A stretch of DNA of 64,000 nt from Metridium senile. Lineage: Eukaryota; Cnidaria; Anthozoa; Actiniaria; Metridiidae. The translations under genes were made by a program, and so were the position numbers. A model generated the notes under the pieces. That model made no database searches. It saw only the letters and a list, made by a program, of their open reading frames with translations, and was not told the origin of the DNA. Shown here piece after piece: positions 59,044 through 64,000 of the stretch (its first letter is position 1; each line of letters starts with the position of its first letter). The stretch is taken from positions 8,281,194 to 8,345,193 of the forward strand of contig OX459100.1 of assembly GCA_949775045.1 (NCBI GenBank), in the 5' to 3' direction.

Positions 59044-59475
59044 CTCCACCTGCTCATATACTAATAATATCTAAACAATGAAACCTTCAGAAATTCTCAA
59101 AAAATATCTTTATTTCACTTTGAGTGATTAAGTCCCATTTTGTCCAAAAAATATCATATATATTCTATTTCATATCAATATCTACATTGTTTCCCTATTT
59201 TACAATCTTCCATAATGATAGCATAACTATACCCTAAACATAGTTACAGAGGAATATCTGATGACTCCTGAAGATAGTAGTCATTTTACAGTCTCCAGGG
59301 GCGGATCTAGGGGGTGTCCCTTCAGACAACCCCTAGTGCCGCAATTACCCATATTTTATTTAAGACATTTAAGGACTGGACACCCCTTAAATTCACTAGA
59401 AAGCTTTGCATGGTAACTGAAGCACTCCAGCTGCTGACCATGGCCTTCAGTTCCATCAAGTTAAAGTGGCTAGCC

Positions 59476-59868
59476 AGTTAATATGGGAACATTATGTTAC
59501 TACTGTCACAAAGGAATGTTTGACAGTTAATATGGGCACATTGTGTTACTACTGTCACAAAGGAATGTTTGACAGTTAATATGGGCACATTATGTTACTA
59601 CTGTCACAAAGGAATGTTTGACAGTTAATATGGGCACATTGTGTTACTACTGTCACAAAGGAATGTTTGACAGTTAATATGGGCACATTGTGTTACTACT
59701 GTCACAGAGGAATGTTTGACAGTTAATATGGGCACATTATGTTACTACTGTCACAGAGGAATGTTTGACAGTTAATATGGGCACATTGTGTTACTACTGT
59801 CACAGAGGAATGTGTGACAGTTAATATGGGCACATTGTGTTACTACTGTCACAGAGGAATGTGTGACA
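59476..59868 (+). repeat. 49-bp minisatellite, eight units
   Basis: Unit AGTTAATATGGGCACATTGT + GTTACTACTGTCACAAAGGA + ATGTTTGAC repeats at a 49-bp period with few differences. It passes directly into the larger tandem repeat to its right. Confidence 0.92.
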
Positions 59869-60310
59869 GCATTCCTTCTGTCAATAGTTGTCACGCTACA
59901 ACTAATCATGTATGGCTTGGTGCAGTTTGTAGTGACTGCGCTTTATTATTCTCTCTTCTAGATCTCCCTCTGTAGTAAAAATATGTCTAAAATAAAGTCG
60001 GGCAAATGGCGTTACTACTGTCACGAAGGATTATGTGACGGCATTCCTTGCATCTATATCAGCAGCTGTCATGCTACACCTAATCAATTACGACTTGGTG
60101 CAGTTTGTCATGACTGCGCTCTTTTTCTTCTCTCTTTTGTAGTAAAAAACGTCGGGCACATTGCGTTACTTTCGTCACGGAGGATTACGTGGCATTCCTT
60201 CTATCAACAGCTATCAACTACACCTAATTAATCACGACTTGGTGCAGTTTGTCTTGACTGTGCTCTTTTTCTTCTCTCTTCTTCTTCTTGTAGTCCAAAA
60301 AACGCGTCTA
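59838..60310. repeat. 150-170-bp tandem repeat overlapping the 3' end of acid phosphatase 2
   Basis: Three related units begin near 59838, 60011 and 60162. Each has GTTACT...GTCACGGAGGA, a GCATTCCTTCTATCAACAGC-like block and CTTGGTGCAGTTTGT...GACTG.GCTC plus a TTCTTCTCTCTT tract. The third unit is coding on the minus strand (tail of the phosphatase) from 60228. Confidence 0.85.
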
Positions 60311-63300
60311 AAATAGAGTCGGTTGGGTCATCTAACTCATCATCATAGTCGTAGCTGTTAGGTATATGGCTCTTCTTGGAACATCGTCGGTGAAATCGTG
60401 GCGGGATGGCTGTATAGTGGAGTGATTTACCACGACTGTTTATGAATCGTATTTCTAGTTTTTGTGGTGTAGCTTCTAGTAGCGTGAAGCCACCGTGTTT
60501 GCCGTCAAAGAACCTGAACATATTAACACGATTGTTAGTATTATCATCATCATCATCATCATCGCTTTTACCATAATTATGAATGTTATCGCCATAATCA
60601 TTAGTGTCATCATCATCATCGCCATATTAATTGTAATTATTGTTAGCTTGATTATCATCATCTACATTATCAGCATCAGCATTCTCATCGTCGTCATCGT
60701 CGTCATCATCACTATTATCATCTCCATCAACATGTCATGCTATCCACTGTTATCAGCATGTTCACTATCATCACAATCACAGGCATCTTTATCGTCATTA
60801 TCACTGTCATAATTAACATCGTAAACGTGATCGTAACACTTCATGTGCGCTACGGTACATCTACAACGTTTGTCATCATCATCACTATTATCATCTTCAT
60901 CGACATGTCATAATATCCACTGTTATCAGCATGTTCACTATCACAGGCATCTTTATCGTCATCATCACTGTCATAATTAACATCATCAATCGTAATCGTA
61001 ACATTTCATGTACGCTACGGTACATCTACAGCGTCTGTCATCGTACTTACTTTAGTGAGCCACTAGGGATCGCCCACTTGTTGTTCTCGTGTGAATTGTG
61101 ATTGGAAGCGCTCCCACTTACAAAGTAATCAACCCTTGAGTCTTCAGGCTTGATGTGCTGCGTAGAGATCGAGAAGTTGATAGATTAGCAAAGCAATAAC
61201 ACGATTATCAAACGAAGTCAACACTATTGCCCCACGAAATCAGCACGAAAGCTGCACGAAGTCAACACAATTATCCACGAAATCAGCACGATCATCGCAC
61301 GAAATCAGCACGATTACCCCTCGAAATCAGTACTATCACTGCACGAAGTCAACATGATTACCCAAGTAATGAGAACGATCATCGCACGAAATCAGCACGA
61401 TTACCCCACGAAATCAGCACGAAAACTGCACGAAGTCAATTCAATTACCCACGAAATCAGCACGACCATCGCACAATCGAATCAGCACGATCATTGCACC
61501 AAATTAAATCAACACGATCGTTTTTTTTCAAGATCACTCCACGAAACCAGCGCAATAACGGCGAAATTACAATCTCCCAAAATCATTACACCTAAAGTCA
61601 AAGCATTATCACTCCATGCAGACTTCATATTACTTACTTGCATATTATGATCATGTCCGCTGAAGTACGCGGTAACTTTGTACTCGTCAAGAAGAGGTTT
61701 CAGTTTCTGTAGGAGACAATGATTGGTTCCATGCATTCCTACCGAGTACACTGGGTGATGGCCAGCCACCAACAAATAGTCCGCTCTAGAATCAAAACAC
61801 CAAATATTAATATGCACGAACATATACAATCGAACATATACAATCATCTTTATAAAAAAGCTTTTAGAAAAAGCGTATTCGGATTGGTTGGGGTGCGTGC
61901 ACTATATAGAGCACACAGCACGCGCGTTTGCATGTTAATCAAATATGTCAAATTGTATTTTATAAAAGAAATGGAAAACGTGCTGTGCTGTGCTGTGCTG
62001 TGCTGTGCTGTGCTGTGCTGTGCTGTGCTGTGCTGTGCTGTGCTGTGCTGTGCTGTGCTGTGCTGTGCTGTGCTGTGCTGTGCTGTGTTCAGTTATAAAG
62101 CACTATAGGGGATTGTCAGGACGCTTCACGCCATTCTTCTCCTATAACACTTCTCTCGTGTTCTGCCAATCTGCGTGCTTTATAACTGCACGCGCGCGCG
62201 TTTTATATATGGCGCTCACTCACTACGCTTTCAACAACTTTGAAAGGATGGAAACGAGGCAATCAGTGAGCGTGGTTGGAACCCGACAACGGCACTGACA
62301 GAAGATTCTATGCACGTTAATTGTTGAGGTACGAATGCATGCTAATTGCAAAAATGTTATTGTCTTGTCTAGTACATGATCAACTGGGAGTGCAGTCTAT
62401 ACCTCCGTATGCAAATTGCTCATTTCAGACCACGTGTCATTTCCTTGAGAATTGTTCTTTTTATGATGAACGTGTTATATCATTTACATGTGAAAGAAAC
62501 AATTCCCAAGGGTAGCATCACGTGATCTGAAATGGGACAACAAACAAGGAAGGTAAAGAGGTCTATTGCAGTCTATACCTTGATGTCTTGAGAGTATTCC
62601 GTATCCACTCATGCTGCTGCTCCATGCCTGGATACTTTCCTCCTCTACAATTGGACAGTGTACAAATATAAGAGACTAACAGTTAAATCAATGACACTAT
62701 TGTTATTAAAGTGAGCCCCTCCAAAGGGTGGGGAGGGGAAGATGCATGTTCACTTGAATCCTTAAAGTTTTGCATTTTCTGTTTTGTTCCCCATAAGTAA
62801 AAAATCTGTTTCCCTAAAATGTATCTTTTGTTCCCATGATTAAAAAAACTATTGTTTTATCATATGTTTACTCTCTAAAAAGAGTTTGAATATAATCCCT
62901 GTTCTCTGTACATAAATGCCTTCTGTTCCCTTGTTTCCTAAACCCCCTTGGAGAGGCTCAAAAGGTTGGTAAAACTGAAAGGTTGGCGATTTTTGTTCAC
63001 GAACAAGATAGCCTACAATGATTGATAATAATTGTTGATAATACTAAAGATGATTGTGATGATTGTGATGATTGTGATGATGATGAAGATGATTGTGATG
63101 ATGACGATGATAATAAACATTTTTTTTATAATGATAATGACAATGAATAAACTGATAGCAAAAATAGCCAATAGATGTAGGCGTTTAATACCATGGACAC
63201 CTATGTAAACAATGAAGTAGGTGAAGCATAGCTGAATGTTACTTACCCTTTGTAGCATAGCAACGTCGTATCTATGGAAACCACTTGCACTGATTGACAG

Positions 63301-63319
63301 GTGCCATGTATTTTATGAA
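60228..63319 (-). CDS. Second purple acid phosphatase, ACP5-like, partial (5' exons beyond the right edge)
   Basis: Paralogue of the gene at 41064-48748 with the same intron positions. Exons: 63319-63247, 62644-62579, 61785-61638, 61157-61051, 60513-60228; phases agree and give 225 residues to the stop. The exon with [14 protein letters not shown] and FSGHDHNMQ is 148 bp, exactly as in the paralogue. Metal-binding His residues of VAGHH and GHDH are present; the exons that would carry GDF, GDNFY and GNHDH are not in the window. Other blocks: [59 protein letters not shown]. Unlike its paralogue it has a charged C-terminal extension of about 50 residues ([34 protein letters not shown]) whose end is encoded by tandem-repeat DNA. 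Confidence 0.93.
60535..61020. repeat. CAT/TCATCG triplet repeat with a 160-bp internal duplication
   Basis: Lies in the last intron of acid phosphatase 2. A block with CATCAACATGTCAT...CACTGTTATCAGCATGTTCA...GCGCTACGGTACATCTACA recurs near 60720 and 60900. Confidence 0.82.
61205..61560 (+). repeat. About 24-bp minisatellite (CACGAAATCAGCACGATCAT type)
   Basis: Roughly fourteen imperfect copies of (C)CACGAAATCAGCACGA + TTACC or TCATCG in the intron between the 61638 and 61051 exons of acid phosphatase 2. Confidence 0.88.
61980..62090 (+). repeat. (GTGCT)n pentanucleotide satellite
   Basis: About 22 perfect copies of GTGCT in an intron of acid phosphatase 2. It creates Leu-Cys-Cys-Ala repeat artefact ORFs. 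Confidence 0.97.
62409..62536. mobile_element. Small foldback element with TGCTCATTTCAGACCACGTG ends
   Basis: Left ATTTCAGACCACGTGTCA...TTGAGAATTGTTCTTT is complementary to right GAAACAATTCCCAAGG...TCACGTGATCTGAAAT. About 130 bp, 40 bp from an exon donor of acid phosphatase 2. Confidence 0.7.
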
Positions 63320-63371
63320 CTGAGAAAAACAAATGATGTTATGAGGTCTTTTGAGTGTAACATTTCTCGAG

Positions 63372-63955
63372 AAATGATGATGATGGAGTTGATAGTACTG
63401 ATAGTGGTGATGTGATGATGATGGTTGTGATGATGTCGACGATAATGATGATGGTGATGAATAATGACGATGATGATAATGGTGATGACGACAGTGGTGG
63501 TGATAAGGATCGGTTATAATGATAATAATATTGATGATGATAACGGCAACGACGATGATGCTGATAATATGGCGATGACGATGGCGGTTGTGATGATGAT
63601 AGTGATAATGATAACGATGATGATGATGATAACGGCAACGGCGATGGTGCTGATAATGGCGATGACGATGGCGGTTGTGATGATGATGGTGATGATGATA
63701 ACGATGATGATAACGGCAACGCGGACAATGATGATGATAATGTTGATGACAATGGCAGTGGTGATGATGATGGTAATAATAATAATAATATTGACAATGA
63801 TGATAACGGCAACGACGATGATGCTGATAATGGCGACGACAATGGTGGTGATGATGATGGTGATAATAATAATATTGATAATGATATCGGCAACGACGAT
63901 GATGATGATAATGGTGGTGGTGATGACGATGCTGATAACGATAATAACGATAACT
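63372..63955. repeat. GAT/AACGGCAACGA triplet array
   Basis: Imperfect (GATGAT)n with a higher-order unit GATAACGGCAACGACGATGA + TGCTGATAATGGCGATGACG recurring about six times. It lies in the intron upstream of exon 63319 and produces long artefact ORFs. A shorter GAT block is at 63050-63115. Confidence 0.9.
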
Positions 63956-64000
63956 CACCACACAACATAATGCTAATCATAAATCAAACTATAGGTGTGT

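Larger units (their letters stand above)
58311..60227. other. Convergent intergenic region between ZC3H3 and acid phosphatase 2
   Basis: Contains the ZC3H3 3' UTR (AATAAA at 58545), a foldback element (58714-59043), a solitary CAGGGGCGGATC end at 59298, a 49-bp minisatellite and a larger tandem repeat that runs into the last phosphatase exon. No gene seen. Confidence 0.6.

Overview
The window is animal nuclear DNA: AT-rich, intron-dense, with GT-AG introns and very large amounts of triplet satellite and short inverted-repeat transposons. Every recognised gene is a metazoan orthologue whose spliced reading frame could be assembled exon by exon with consistent phases. The mobile elements (the GGGGCCGGTTGTACGAA foldback family, tRNA-derived SINEs, many TA-flanked MITEs) and the orphan class A GPCR resemble what is known from cnidarians. 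An anthozoan-like cnidarian is my best guess, but that is inference and not proven here.

Layout. 1-24963 (minus): the 5' half of CNOT1, the CCR4-NOT scaffold, 26 exons in frame (1237 codons); the 3' half lies beyond the left edge. 24964-25313: a 350-bp head-to-head promoter. 25314-25820 (plus): ARPC4, an Arp2/3 subunit, in one uninterrupted exon. 27151-33516 (minus): a CCDC90B/MCUR1-family inner mitochondrial membrane protein, 10 exons, tail to tail with ARPC4. 33517-37636: gene-free and rich in foldback elements, including a near-perfect 344-bp inverted repeat and a nested insertion. 37637-39045 (plus): a two-exon orphan GPCR. 39056-40018: decayed retrotransposon ORFs. 41064-48748 (minus): a complete tartrate-resistant (purple) acid phosphatase gene, 7 exons, whose last intron holds a truncated LINE inserted into a TTAA-flanked MITE. 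51351-58310 (plus): ZC3H3, 12 exons, five CCCH fingers. 60228-63319 (minus): a second acid phosphatase gene whose 5' exons lie beyond the right edge.

The genes do not form a pathway. They are housekeeping functions (mRNA deadenylation, actin nucleation, mitochondria, mRNA export/polyadenylation), a receptor, and a pair of phosphatase paralogues on either side of ZC3H3. Between and inside the genes the sequence is mostly repeats: (CAT/ATG)n arrays, (AAGC)n, (GAA)n, (CCAT/CAAT)n, (GTGCT)n, minisatellites with units of 19, 40, 49, 101 and about 190 bp, at least 25 foldback or TIR elements, and three copies of one SINE. I saw no tRNA or rRNA gene, no CRISPR array and no bacterial or viral gene cluster. 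The most unusual observations are at the repeat/gene boundary: a LINE with about 93-bp target duplications, a phosphatase C-terminus running into tandem-repeat DNA, a splice donor abutting a MITE end, and a 101-bp repeat family ending in a conserved hairpin motif.
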